From Hirundichthys speculiger (Eukaryota > Chordata > Actinopteri > Beloniformes > Exocoetidae), in the NCBI GenBank assembly GCA_018398805.1, contig JAGFBZ010000261.1, forward strand, positions 1,116,001 to 1,180,000: a DNA stretch of 64,000 nucleotides, in the 5' to 3' direction. Numbering within the stretch: position 1 is the first letter of the stretch; every line of letters starts with the position of its first letter. Under the pieces are notes generated by a model. That model was not told where the DNA came from. It did not search any database and saw only the letters and a list, made by a program, of their open reading frames with translations. The position numbers and the translations under genes were made by a program. Positions 25,116 to 37,350 of the stretch are shown here, piece by piece.

Positions 25116-26254
25116 CCATGGAAGCGAGGGGAAGATCAGAGCATATTCTGAAATCACACCAAGGAGATGATGACCCACAATCTGGCGAATCAAAAACTTA
25201 AGCTACCCCATCAGTTTATAACATAATTTGTTTTCTTTGTTTGAACGTGGACGATGGGACCAAATGCAAAAAGGCAGTTTATAAAAATACCTGTGCTCAT
25301 GTGGCTGAGGCCTATGAATATTTAAATTTTTTTTTACACATGTGTGACTTGTCTTCTTGATGGAACTGCACGGAGAGGTTATTTTTGGTCAGGTCTGCAT
25401 TATTTTTCTGATCATTTAAATCGAAATGTAATTACAAATGTCCCTTTTGTTATTTTTTCCCCCTTCATTTTCCAGCTGTTAGTTGGTCTGCTGGGTTTGC
25501 TGACCTGAGGCTGGTGAGGTCACTTCAACCACAGCATTGACTGAATCCGCCCTGATCCCGGCAGCCTGTAGCCTCAGCGTGGGACTGGTGGACCTCAGCC
25601 AATCAGACTTTTCCTCTCAGCAGTTCAACTCACAACAGCATTACAAACCTGTCTTATAAAAAGCTTTATCATGTACTGAATCATTTTTTAGAGGGAAATT
25701 TGTAATACTTTTTATATTTGAGCGCAGAAGAACGGAAAGCAGGGTCAGGATTGTCTTTACAGGAGGATATTTCATGTATATACTGGGAATATGTAAAAGT
25801 ATGGATGTTTATTAATGCCAAAACTGCTTAGTTGACTTGTCTTGGAGAAATTTAATTTGTATTTGAGACAGAAATTTGGTTTGAAGGAATGAGATCAGAG
25901 TTATTTTAATTCCTTTTGTTTTTTTCAAATTCCAAGTAAGATGTAACATTGTTTTAATTTTCTTCTGAAATCCTCAGTCTTCCAGTCAAATGTCCACTCT
26001 GAACCAAGACCTGCAGGAACTGTGAAAGATGCAGGTTTGTCCAATGATATTTGAGAGCACATAATTTATTAGAAATATTTCTCACAAAAGTACAAAATTA
26101 TCTTATCTTGTGGTTTCTCTACTGTAGAGGATCAATGTGAAAATCGTTTTTTAAAATCTAAACTAAGTTTATGTTGGTTTTGTTTGTTGTGAAATTTAGC
26201 AAATTGTTTATGTAAGTTTATAATAGATGGAATACCTTAATCAAGGTAATTAGA

Positions 26255-26792
26255 TGGGTTTCCATCAGCAGGAGACTGGGCTAGTTTTACAGGGCCTCAA
26301 TTGGCAGGGGCTTTATGGAACTTATACAGGGCGAAACATGTCCTTGCCTTGTCTCCAGCGTACCCCCAAAAGCTCTGCTGGGTGGGGGGTGGCATTGACC
26401 CTGTGCTAACTGGGTATGCCATAGGCAGGAGATGACATTCAGCCATCTTAATGTTCCCTTCAAGTACGAGTCATCTCTTCTTATTCATCGCCACCATTGC
26501 AGTGCACGCAAACAGAAATTCAGCAACAATCTCAGCTCCTTCAATGTTGATCTCATTATTACGCTTTGTTCTTAATTCTTTTTCCTCTTTTCTACTTTTT
26601 TGCCATCTTCTTTTATTTACTCCTGGTAAGTAAACAACCCACACCACCACCAGAAATTTGGTGGTATGGGTTGATAGCTTGCTAAGTTAGTGGATCCTAC
26701 CGGCTCTATACAGAGACAGAACAGCAGAAAGGACCGAGGAGGAGGTTGGCTCTCCTCCTTTGTTTAACATGGGCCCCGTTCATGGAAACCCA
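26255..26792. mobile_element. Candidate non-autonomous DNA transposon with 11-bp inverted ends
   Basis: TGGGTTTCCAT at 26255-26265 and ATGGAAACCCA at 26782-26792 are exact inverted copies flanking about 540 bp without a transposase. Flanking target duplications are not convincing, so the family is open. Confidence 0.4.
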
Positions 26793-27910
26793 CCCACATT
26801 TTTGCGTAATGTTCCCTAATGCCACATGTGAACATATTTTAGTGTATTTTTGCCTTTACAAGTTTTTAATAAGAATTAAAGAATTTGCTATAATAACAAG
26901 AGCTAATGCATTTGCTTATAGATTTGCTTATGTACTTTGAACCAAAAACACCATCTTTTAATGAACCAAAGAGCTTCTGTTGCATCTGGATGTAAACCAG
27001 ATGTCTCTGGTGTCTCAGTCCAGCATTTTTTATGCCCCAAACCCACCCCGGCATCCTAATAAAATTCAATCTGGCTTCTGTTACAACTGAACATAACAGA
27101 GAAAATAATCAGTGGTATCAGAAGTTTGTGGCAGACAGGGGTTTTTCTGAACAGGGAACAGAATCAGGCTTTAAAGAAGCTGAAAATTGATGCTGAAACT
27201 TAAATGTGTTAATAAGACTCTTTTTTTTTTTTTTTTTTTACTATAAAACAGAACAAATTGTAACTTTTTGGACAGATGACATAAAATGACCATCTTAAAT
27301 AAGAAAAAAGAAACAGTTTTTATCTGTTCTAGGATAAAATCCAGGCCTGAACTCCTTGTTTTCTCGTGATGTCTGCTCAAATATGTTTTTTGTTTTGCTA
27401 TGAATCAACTTCCACACCAGGATGTTTCTGAGAGCTTTCATCATTTCCTCTTAACCAAAAGCACCCTCTAATAATCTTCACAGAGTTAAGAACATAAGCT
27501 CACAGAAATGTCCCATTAAAGAAAAAGGTCACATCAAATCACCTAAAATCTAAACTGTCCTGCTTTGACTGCATAATTCTCTCTATTAACTTGTTTTTAT
27601 ATCATAAGCTTCTCTCCACCAGTTTATCTCTGCAAATAACCTCACATATCTTTTTTAATCTGCATTTTCACTGTGAATTAAATGCTGGCACTTTGTCAAC
27701 AAGCAGCACTTATCATGTCAAGTGACGTTTTTCTTGTTCCAGGCTGATCTGAGGACTCAGAGTAAAGAATTAAAACACTGAAACAAGGATAAATGTTGAT
27801 TGTGTAGTATATGGACATGAGTTCTATCATTTATATCATTTGCATTCATATTTTTATATTTATCCTGTCAATTTAAAGCTTTTGAAAATAATGCTGTCTT
27901 GATCTTGTCA

Positions 27911-27948
27911 AACTTTAATGGTTCGTATCATTACGAACCATTAAAGTT
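27911..27948. repeat. Perfect 17-bp hairpin with 4-nt loop
   Basis: AACTTTAATGGTTCGTA at 27911-27927, loop TCAT, and the exact complement at 27932-27948. No transposon or gene context explains it. Confidence 0.9.
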
Positions 27949-29534
27949 GTTTTGGAGCTAATTAATGTATTGAATAGTTTTTACATTTCTTATAAAGTTT
28001 ATTTTAAATTTTGTTGTAAAAGCATTCTTAAAGATTAAGTAGCAGATGCTGGAAAAACCAAAGACAATGAGATTTTAAAAATACACACTTAAAACGGACT
28101 ATCTTTGGAGCTACAACTTCAAAGGACGTGAGCGCAATGTTCACTGAAGACAAAGAGAGTTTGACGGAAAAGATCTCCGACCTAACCTTTCAAAGTCCCA
28201 ACCCGAGCAGCTTGTGGAGAATATTTTTAAAAGAGCGAAGAGGAAAAAAATCATTACAAGACTTTTAAAACAACCTGGAACAGATGTATATGTGCTTTAC
28301 GGTTTATATTTGTGATCTGCAATAAAATACAGAAAATTAAAGAGCATCTGATTGATTTTATTTGACCATATAAAAATTACACAACACACACAGGCCAAAG
28401 TGCAAGAAAAAGAGTGCATGATTCATTTTTCACATTAAATTACTTTCCAAAGAAAGATTTGTGCTTTGTGCAACCCAGATCTCAATGGAGGTATCCAAAA
28501 CATAGTGTAGGATTAAAAAAAGAAACAAACGCCAAAGAGCTTGATTCTGAAGACAATTTTTGTGACGGATTTCTTCAAAGTACACAGTACAAAAAAATAA
28601 CCACAATTTTTAAATAAATGATCTGACTGTATGCACTTTTTCCATCTATGTATTTCTAAGATGACTTGATGCAAATATCAACAGTCCTTTCCTTTTCAAG
28701 CGAATCTATATTAACATAAAAAAAAAACACAACTGTGGAGAACTGTGATGTACCAAACCCGTCTCATGAGAATATATTTTCTCTGCATGGCTTTTTCAAA
28801 GATAAGATCAGGATTTGTGGCTTTTACACCAATGACCTTATATTAACTTTTCAATTCACGCAATATTTATCATTGCTTCCTGGATGGCAATATATCAAAT
28901 ACGACAACCTCACTTTGACCAGAATAATTCTGAACTTCCTCACAGCACAGTTCATCTACAAGAGGATTTGTTTTGTTTGAGAAACAAAAAACTTAAACAC
29001 TCAAAATACAGTGTGTAATTAGCCATGGGATGTCTATAAATCAAAGGATCAAGAAGGTTCCATTATTAAAGCCACTCAATGCAGCAATACTGCCTCTGAC
29101 CAAATGGGGGCACTAATGAGTGGGAACGTGCCGGCATGTCTTGTAGTACCATGTTGTCCCACTAGAGGTGCACTTTGTTGTCTCTTATGCCAGGGGCTGA
29201 CATGGGATTTTTTTTCTCTGATATGCTGCTCCCATGTGGGCTAAAGTGGTACGTGGAGAGGATGTACAATTTGAAATAAATAAAATTTAAATTTAATAAC
29301 CACATCAGGGCAAAAAAAAAAAAAAAAAAAAAACCTATGGAAAATAGAGATTTTTTTTGGCAGATAAAGGTGGAGTACATGAACATCACCACAAGGCAAA
29401 TTCACTTTTTCAAACAATAATAATCTTAAAGTAATCTTGTCAACAGTCTGAGCTTACTATTGCTCTCTCTAGAAGAAACAACTTCTTGTAGGTATTTTTT
29501 AATGTTTGTCTGGTTTGATCATTAGCAGCCCATT

Positions 29535-29720
29535 AGTGTGGAGTTTGGCATAGCTGCTTCACAGCTGCAGAGTTTTCAGATCCTGGCTCGGTCTTTTCTG
29601 TGATGCTCCAGATTCTTCCGACAGTCCAAAAAGATGCATTGACTTGTTCTTCTAGATTTATTATTGAAGTGAGTGTGAAGTTGCACCGTCACTAGCTTAG
29701 GTGAGGTTTAGACTTTAACC
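29535..29720 (-). repeat. Diverged copy of a fish dispersed retroposon
   Basis: GTGGAGTTTGGCAT and CCGACAGTCCAAAAAGATGC look like the complement of the family seen at 32940-33270 and 37028-37350 (CTTTGGACTGTGGGAGGAAG). It is heavily diverged. Confidence 0.35.
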
Positions 29721-30527
29721 TGTGTGGTGTAAGAACGTCAAGTAACCTAATAAACCCCAGTGACAGAGTCTTTTGCGTCTGTAGTTTAACCTGTTTAACC
29801 ATCCTCAAAAATGTCATGACAGCCACTAGAGGTCTCCTTTCCCGCATGCCTGTTTATACGTGATATAGGTAGGTTTTAACAAGAGTAAGTAATTTCTTTA
29901 ACACAATAAAACATGTGTCTCACCCAACAGTCTGATTTTGTTCACATTTAGCCTTATTGATGTTCATGTAGGATACTTCCTCTAAATCAAAGGTCAACAG
30001 AAAAATACACATTTATAGTGCATCATATATTCAGCAGGATGTGCAAATGTGGAAACATGCACCCACACACATGCACAAAGATGATGACATTAATGATAAC
30101 ACATGAATGGATTTGGCGTTTTGAGAGAAGACTCACTGTTCTGAGTGTCTTTCTACAGCTGTCAGAGGATTCAGCAGGACCAGGAAAAGTCCTGGTCCAG
30201 GTTCTGCTCAGTGTTCACTTAGTCACAGAACACTACTCACGCTTGGAAAAGTTGTCTGTCACTGGTCTGTTAGGGTGCACTATACAGTCCTGGGCTTCAG
30301 TGTGTCTGTGTTGTTTTTTTTTGTTTTGGTTTTTTTTCACCTCTACCAAGGGGATAATGTTTTTGCCGGCGTTTATCTGTCAAGTAGTTGTCAGAAATGT
30401 GAAAAGGAAAGAACTGATTTCATTTTGGGTGTGATCCGGAAGACATCCTAGATTCTGGATCACTTTCAAATTTTTGATAATTGTTGCGCTCTCCGAGTGC
30501 TTTTCTAGTTCTATATATATATATATA

Positions 30528-32114
30528 CACTACTCAAAAAAATTAAAGGAACACTTTGTAATCAGAGTATAGCATCAAGTCAATTAAACTTCTGGGATAT
30601 TGATTTGGTCATGTAAGTAGCAGAGGGGGTTGTTAATCAGTTTCAGCTGCTTTGGTGTTAATGAAATTAACAACAGGTGCACTAGAGGGGCAACAACGAG
30701 ACGACCATCAAAACAGAAATGGTTTTACAGGTGGAGGCCACTGACATTTTTTTCTCCTCCTCATCTTTTCTGACTCCTTTTCACCAGTTTTACATTTGGC
30801 TAGGATCACTGTCACTACTGTTAGCATGAGGTGATACCTGGACCCTACAGAGGTTGCACAGGCAGTCCAACTCCTCCAGGATGGCACATCAATATGTGCC
30901 ATTGCCAGAAGGTTTGCTGTGTCTCCCAGCACAATCTCAAGAGCATGGAGGAGATTCCAGGAGACAGGCAGTTACTCCAGGAGAGCTGGACAGGGCCGTA
31001 GAAGGTCTACAACCCATCAGCAGGACCGGTATCTGCTCCTTTGTGCAAGGAGGAGCAGGAGGAGCACTGCCAGAGCCCTACAAAATGACCTCCAGCAGGC
31101 CACTGGTGTGAATGTCTCTGACCAAACAATCAGAAACAGACTTCATGAGGGTGGCCCGAGGGCCCGACGGCCCGACGTCCTCTAGTGGGCCCTGTGCTCA
31201 CTGCCCGGCACCGTGGAGCTCAATTGGCATTTGCCACAGAACACTGGAATTAGCAAGTCTGCCACTGGCGCCCTGTGCTTTTCACAGATGAGAGCAGGTT
31301 CACCCTGAGCACATGTGACAGACGTGAAAGGGTCTGGAGAAGCCGTGGAGAACGTTATGCTGCCTGTAACATCGTTCGGCATGACCGGTTTGGTGGTGGG
31401 TCAGTGATGGTCTGGGGAGGCATATCCATGGAACAAATAGACCTATACAGGCTAGACAACGGCACCCTGACTGCCATTAGGTATCAGGATGAAATCCTTG
31501 CACCCATTGTCAGACCCTATGCTGGTGCAGTGGGTCCTGGGTTCCTCCTGGTGCACGACAATGCCCGGCCTCATGTGGCGAGAGTATGCAGGCAGTTCCT
31601 GGAGGATGAAGGAATTGATACCATTGATTGGCCCCCACGCTCGCCTGACCTAAATCCAATAGAACACCTCTGGAACATTATGTTTCGATCCATCCGACGC
31701 CGCCAGGTTGCACCTCAGACTGTCCAGGAGCTCAGTGATGCCCTGGTCCAGATCTGGGAGGAGATACCCCAGGACGCCATCCGTCGTCTCATTAGGAGCA
31801 TGCCCCGAAGTTGTCAGGCATGCAAACACGCACGTGGGGGCCATACAAATTACTGAATACCATTTTGAGTTGCTGCAATGAAATTTCAGCAAAATGGACT
31901 AGTCTGCCGCATCATTTTTTCACTGTAATTTTTGGGGTGTCTTTGAATTCAGTCCTCTGTGAGTTGATAATTTTCATTTACATCAAATGATGTGGCATCC
32001 TTTTGTTCCTAACACATCACCCAGTCCATATCAGTATAAATAAACAGCATGATTTTTTTCCCCATTGAGATCTGATGTGTTTTCAAAGTGTTCCTTTAAT
32101 TTTTTTGAGCAGTG
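30528..32114 (+). mobile_element. Complete Tc1-like transposon (1587 bp)
   Basis: The left end CACTACTCAAAAAAATTAAA at 30528 and right end TTTAATTTTTTTGAGCAGTG at 32114 are inverted repeats with one visible mismatch. Both ends abut TA. The interior holds a transposase with the three acidic catalytic residues intact but two disabling lesions. Confidence 0.9.
30850..31856 (+). pseudogene. Tc1 transposase, DD34E catalytic core intact, two lesions
   Basis: The N-terminal helix-turn-helix part is read through [12 protein letters not shown] and [12 protein letters not shown]. The frame then breaks at a tandem duplication of GGCCCGAC (31161-31168 and 31169-31176), and the shifted frame ends in a stop. 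The continuing frame has an in-frame TAG at 31251-31253, then is open from 31275 to the TGA at 31854-31856. The core has FTDESRF, VHDNARPH and SPDLNPIEHLW. The second Asp and the Glu are separated by 34 residues, the Tc1 DD34E signature. It is related to, but a different family from, the two other Tc1 types in the window. The start of homology near 30850 is approximate. Confidence 0.85.
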
Positions 32115-32128
32115 TATATATATATATA

Positions 32129-32498
32129 CAGTCATGGAAAAAATTATTTGACCACCATTTTTTCTTCACTTTCTTGTTCATTTTAATACCTGGTACCATG
32201 TCATCACATGGTCATCATGTGACTAAAACAGACAGAAAAGAAAACATTGAATACATAAAAGCAGTGTTTTTGGCAGTACAACGCCATAGCTATTGATGTA
32301 AAAACTTAAGTGATTTAGGTTGTAATCAAGAAAACCATGGAAAATGGTAAGATATCAGCTCTTTAATAAAACTCTTATGAGTAATCTTTGTGGTTATCGT
32401 TTATGTTTGTCCAAACAAATGTACCTTTAGTTGTACCAGGCATTAAAATGAACAAGAAACTGAAGAAAACAAGGGTGGTCTAATAATTTTTTCCATGA

Positions 32499-32501
<3 letters not shown>
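32129..32501. mobile_element. Tc1-type MITE with long inverted ends (373 bp)
   Basis: The left end CAGTCATGGAAAAAATTATT at 32129 and right end AATTTTTTCCATGACTG ending at 32501 are inverted copies. The similarity continues for about 70 bp inward (TTCTTGTTCATTTTAAT on one side, ATTAAAATGAACAAGAA on the other). It is flanked by TA repeats. No transposase is present. Confidence 0.85.
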
Positions 32502-32537
<36 letters not shown>

Positions 32538-32939
32538 CTTAAAAAAATAATTTGTAGGCATTGCTGTAATTCGTAACTCTAGTCTGGCAAGAATCCTCAC
32601 TGTCTCTGTTCAAACTCATTTTTATTTTTATACCTGCATTAGTTAATACCTGCGTCTGCTCCTCTGCTCTTGGCATTTGTACAATAATAGACTTTAATTC
32701 TGCCAGTTAGATCTCTTGATGTGTGACTGACTGATTTCATTATACATTCTGCTCATGAGTGTTTGTCTGACATCAAGTGTAACTTTTGAGACTTTGGTAA
32801 TGTTAATTCAAACCTAATAAATATAATTTTGTTGAGAGGTTAATCATCACTCCATAAGTGACAGATGCTATAGGCCTCTTGTTTTAAAACATCCAATTCT
32901 GAATTTGTGAGTCTAAAGTTATGATCAATGCATTATTTT

Positions 32940-33270
32940 TTTCCTATCCAATCATTATCTATACCCGTCTCATCCTCCGAAGGGTCACGTGGATCTGCTG
33001 GAGCCTATCCCAGCCGTCTACGGAAGAAAGGCAGGGGTACACCCTGGACAGGTCGCCAGTCCATCGCAAGGCCACATGCAGACAAATCACCAACTAACCT
33101 GACATGCATGTCTTTGGACTGTGGGAGGAAGCTGGAGTATCCAGAGGAAACCCACGCAAGCACAGGGAGAACATGCTAACTCCACACAGAACAGCCCCTG
33201 CCGAGGTTTGAACCAGGAACCTTCTAGCTGTGAGGCAACAGTGCTAAACACTAAGCCACCATGCTGCCCT
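32940..33270 (+). repeat. Dispersed fish retroposon, copy 1
   Basis: It shares motifs with 37028-37350: GGAGCCTATCCCAGC, GTCGCCAGTCCAT, TTTGGACTGTGGGA, GAACCAGGAACCTTCT and CTGTGAGGCAACAG. This is a very common family in fish genomes; whether it is a SINE or a LINE 3'UTR is not resolved here. Confidence 0.75.
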
Positions 33271-33361
33271 TTTTTTCCTATGTTAAAAATAAAAGAAAGA
33301 AAAAGCATTTGTCGTGGAGTGTGCTTTGTCACATGACTGTAGATGCTGGTAATAATTCAGG

Positions 33362-33560
33362 TCAGTTCAATTCAACTTTATCTGCATAGTGTTTATTACA
33401 ATACAAATCATGTCTCTGGACTTTTTAGAGGCCCAGAGAAAATATTATAAACTATAAATAATATTATTAAATCTTAATTAAAGAACCAATGCAAGTAAAA
33501 AAAAATTCCCCTAGTGGGAAAAAAAACCTTTAAGCCAAACAGGTGCAAAGAAAAACTCCC
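33362..33560 (-). repeat. LINE 3'-end relic
   Basis: TTCAATTCAACTTTATC followed by TTACAATACAAATCATGTC and, later, CCCCTAGTGGGAAAAAAAAC. It is similar in layout to 1623-1740. Confidence 0.45.
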
Positions 33561-34943
33561 AGAATAGAAGAACGAATGTTTTCATATCACAACAAAAAAA
33601 AGGTCTGCATATGCACACTGATATGTTTCCTGATAAATTTGTGCTTTTATTGGCTGAGAAAGATGTAATGTTTAGCCATCTGTAAATTAAGAGCTGGAGA
33701 GTGACTGCAAACAATTACAACAATTACAGACACTAAGATCTTTATTCTATTTTATTTTTTTTAAGTAAGCTGAATGGTGATTGATCCTGAGTGGTTCATA
33801 CATTATTGAGTTTTGAACCTTCACAAAGCAGAACCAGTGTCAAATTCTAGCAAACTTTTTTTTTTTTTGTAAATAATGATGATATAAACTACACATGACT
33901 TCCTCCAAGTGTCCGCATGACGCCCTGAAGCATCACACATTAAAGGTTTATTTATGGTGACTGTGTTGGATATGTTTGCTGTATGACGAAGTTTTGATCA
34001 TGATTGGAGGTGTCTGTTAACGAGAACAAGTCCATCAGTGTCAAAACTTGCAGTGAGCACTGATAAAAACTGAAAGGAGGAGGTGATGGATGCCTCAGGG
34101 AAAGCAGTTATTTCAGTCCAGCAGGAATTTGCACGACAGTACAAATCCCAAACCTATCCCCTGGTAAATGTCAGATTTTTAATTTGTATTTATAGTTTTA
34201 TTTATCTTCTGATACATCATTTCCACATTAATGAGGAGACACAAGAATCTGATGTAAACATGTTTTCTGAAGGGAGATTTGTTTTGCTTTTCATAAATAT
34301 CCATGCAGAGTAGAAGTGTGCTATTGCCCCAGTGTCCAGGAAGGTCTTACTAATACAGAATAGTTCTCACTACATGTTTTGGCTCTAAAATGTGACTGAA
34401 CACACACATACACATGCAGAGGATGAAAGGTATTTTTGATGTTTCTGGTTGAGAGTGACCTTCAGTGAAACTTGAGTGTCAGTTGATTAAACTCAAACGC
34501 AGCATCAACATCACAGCTTCAACAGACTAAAACTGAAAAACACATCATGGTTTCACCTCCACGAGTACATATTTGCCACATGGAAACGACAATAAAGTGA
34601 CAATAAAGAACTAAAAATAACAAGCCGGTGGCGTTGACCACATCATACTGTATCATACAATGATCCAAAAGTCTAAGAAAACATTGAAAAACTGGCATAT
34701 TTTCATTTAAATCTGATGACACTGTATTTCAGATTATCCATTATTTCTAGCTCTTCCTCTACCCTAAAGTGATGAATAACACTGAGATGGTTAACTCGGA
34801 CTTTTCTGGCTGAGAAACTTTGTGACAGTGGTGACAGTAGTGACATGAAATCACAACTAGGGGAAAGTATAAGAGATTAAACCATTTTTCCAGGCAAAGA
34901 TGGACTTTCTTGGTGTTCATATATGGATGTTTGGACACACATA

Positions 34944-36163
34944 CACAAAACTGCCAAAAGTATTCGCTCACCTGCCTTGACTCACATATGAGCTTTAGTG
35001 ACATCCCATTCCTAATCAATATGACATGGATCTGCCCTTTGCAGCTGGAACAGCTTCAACTCTTCTGGGAAGGCTGTCCACAAGGTTTAGGAGTGTGTTT
35101 ATGGGGATTTTTGACCATTCTTCCAGAAACACATTTGTGAGGTCAAACACTGATGTTGGACCAGAAGGCCTGGCTCTCAGTCTCTGCTCTAATTCATTCC
35201 AAAGGTGTTCTATCGGGTTGAGGTCAGGACTCTGTGCAGGCCAGTCAAGTTCATCCACACCAAACTCTTCCATCCATGTCTTTATGGACCTTGCTTTGTG
35301 CACTGGTGCACAGTCATGTTGGAAGAGGAAGGGTCCACCTCCAAACTGTTCCCACAAAGTTGGGAGCATGGAATTGTCCAAAATGTCTTGGTCTGCTGAA
35401 GCATTCAGAGTTCCTTTCACTGGAACTAAGGGGCCAAGCCCAGCTCCTGAGAAACAACCCTACACCACAATCCCCCCTCCACCAAACTTTACACTTGGAT
35501 CAATGCAGTCAGACAAGTACCGTTCTCCTGGCAACCACCAAACCCAGACTCTTCCATCAGATTACCAGATGGAGAAGTGTGATTCTTCACTCCAGAGAAC
35601 GTTCCTCCACTGCTTCTAGAGTCCAGTGGCGGCTGCTTTACACCACTGCATCTGACGCTTTGCATTGAACTTGGTGATGTATGGCTTGGATGCAGCTGCT
35701 CCACCATGAAGCTCTCTACACACTGTTGTTGAGCTAATCTGAAGGCCACATGAAGTTTGGAGGTCTGTAGTGATTCTGCAGAAAGTTTGGCGACCTCATC
35801 GCGCAATGCGTTTCAGCATCCACTGACCCCGCTCCATCAGTTCAAGTGTCCTACCACTTTGTGGCTGAGTTACTGTCGTTCCCAAACTCTTCCATTTCCT
35901 CATAATACAGCTGAGGGTTGACTGTGGAATATTTACGAACGAGGAAATTTCACGACTGGATTTGTTTCACAGGTGTCATCCTATCACAGTTCCGCACTGG
36001 AATTCACTGAGCTCCTGAGAGCGACCCATTCATTCACAAATGTTTGTAGAAACAGTCTCCATGTCTAGGTGCTTAATTTTATACACCTGTGGCCATGGAA
36101 GTGATTGGAACACCTGATTCCCATATTTTAGATGGGTGACCAAATACTTTTGGCAATATAGTG
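34944..36163 (-). mobile_element. Tc1-like transposon, second family (1220 bp)
   Basis: The right end reads, on the minus strand, CACTATATTGCCAAAAGTAT. The left end reads CACAAAACTGCCAAAAGTAT. Each abuts TA. A further copy of the same family starts at 63397. Confidence 0.9.
35016..36029 (-). pseudogene. Tc1 transposase pseudogene
   Basis: It begins at an ATG whose codon is 36027-36029 (MGRSQELSEFQCGTVIG) and meets a stop at once. Homology continues in several frames. The C-terminal part (35420-35016) is open and carries FLFQHDCAPVH and SPDLNPIEHLW, with 34 residues between the second Asp and the Glu. The middle (35806-35489) is shifted. Multiple stops and shifts make it inactive. Confidence 0.85.
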
Positions 36164-37027
36164 TATATGGACACATGGCTGTGTTTTGGGCTTCCAAAAC
36201 AGAGTGGAATTATTTACAAACTAGAATCAGGTGAATAAAATCTGAACAGCCCATTTGTGGATCACATCACCTCTAGTGTTTCTAGGAAGCCTTTAAGGAA
36301 GACAGGCTTAACAAACATTTTTGCAGCGGATGATGGAAACACGTGCTGTTTAGTAATAACTCATTAGTGTATATAAGAAGCAGATGAACAGGTGATCTCA
36401 AGGCCACAGTGGAAACAAGGTGGTTGAATTTTTTTGGTGTTCTGCTTCTCTGAATCCTTCTACTTTCACAGGTATCCTCCACCCTTAGATCTGCATCCTG
36501 CAGCAGAAAAAGGCCAAACACCTCAAAACTGTGAGGAACATCTGTAAGTCAAAAAAGACCATGCTATTTTTTTTCTTTTTTCTAAATATTTTTGTGATCA
36601 TGATGAATTTAATTGTAGTTATGTGAATTTAAAGGCTGACCATCAGTTTTTAGCGTTTTTAGTTTTTTGCACTGGCTACTGTTTGATTTATTCTGGGGAT
36701 GCTGTTGTTGCTCATTTTTCTCCTGAAGGTGACTAGATCTGCAGCGCAGAGGCAGGAGGTCGCCCTGTCCTCTGTTTTCTATTTTTTCAGAATAAACAAT
36801 GCATTTGTGACGTCAGCTCCAGCCTCGACTGTCAAGTAGAGATTTATTGTTGACTAATTATGACGCATAAAGAGAGGAAAAAGTAACTTCTGTAACATAA
36901 AAAACAAACCATTGAGATGAATTCCACTCACACTACAGTAGATAATAATAACTTATTTCAATTCCTAATCATTTTTAGCAGAGAACCTGCAATAAATGAC
37001 CCCCCCCCCAAAAAAAAAAAAAAAAAA

Positions 37028-37350
37028 TCCATCCACCCATTATCCATACCTGTTTTAGTCCTATTCAGGGTCACGGGGATCAGCTGGGGCCTATCCCAGC
37101 TCTCTTTAGGTTACATGCTCAAAGAGTCGCCAGTCCATTGGAGGGCCACAAACAACCATGCACACTCACACTCTTTCCTACTGGCAATTAAGAGTCACCA
37201 ATGAACCTTTTTGGACTGTGGGAAGAAGCCCAGACTACCCAGAGAACGCTCACAAAGCACGGGGAGAGCATGCAACCTCAACACAGAAAGGTGCCTGCCA
37301 GGACTCGAACCAGGAACCTTCTTGCTGTGAGGCAACAGGGCTGCCCCTCC
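37028..37350 (+). repeat. Dispersed fish retroposon, copy 2
   Basis: See 32940-33270. It begins ATCCATCCACCCATTATCC after an A run and ends near CTGTGAGGCAACAGGGCTG. The two copies differ by many substitutions and indels, so they are old and independent insertions. Confidence 0.75.

Larger units (their letters stand above)
23546..30527. other. 3'UTR of the C1orf54-like gene, then intergenic DNA
   Basis: The stretch starts right after the TGA of the hydrophobic last exon. An AATAAA near 24471 is one possible poly(A) signal among several. Further on it is AT-rich with no supported gene. It holds a 38-bp tandem duplication (25040-25115), a candidate terminal-repeat element (26255-26792), a perfect 17-bp hairpin (27911-27948) and A/T homopolymers (27221-27239, 29310-29332). 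Confidence 0.45.
30509..32534. repeat. (TA)n microsatellite split by two transposon insertions
   Basis: TA/AT repeats occur at about 30509-30527, 32115-32128 and 32502-32534. They are separated by the Tc1 at 30528-32114 and the MITE at 32129-32501. The simplest reading is one original (TA)n tract hit twice by TA-targeting elements. Confidence 0.75.
32535..34943. other. Intergenic DNA with retroposon copies
   Basis: No gene supported. It contains the dispersed repeat at 32940-33270 and a LINE-tail relic at 33362-33560. A short ORF with a donor-like end at 34083-34163 (MDASGKAVISVQQEF) was seen but has no matching acceptor exon that I can place. Confidence 0.45.

Noticed and set aside
30018..30434. 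138-codon ORF upstream of the Tc1
   Set aside because: Low-complexity composition (Phe/Leu/Val from T runs) with no domain or exon signals.
34083..34313. Possible exon MDASGKAVISVQQEF with donor-like end
   Set aside because: No acceptor or neighbouring exon, and no recognised protein.
35026..35668. Plus-strand ORFs across the Tc1 element
   Set aside because: Antisense shadows of the transposase, which is on the minus strand.
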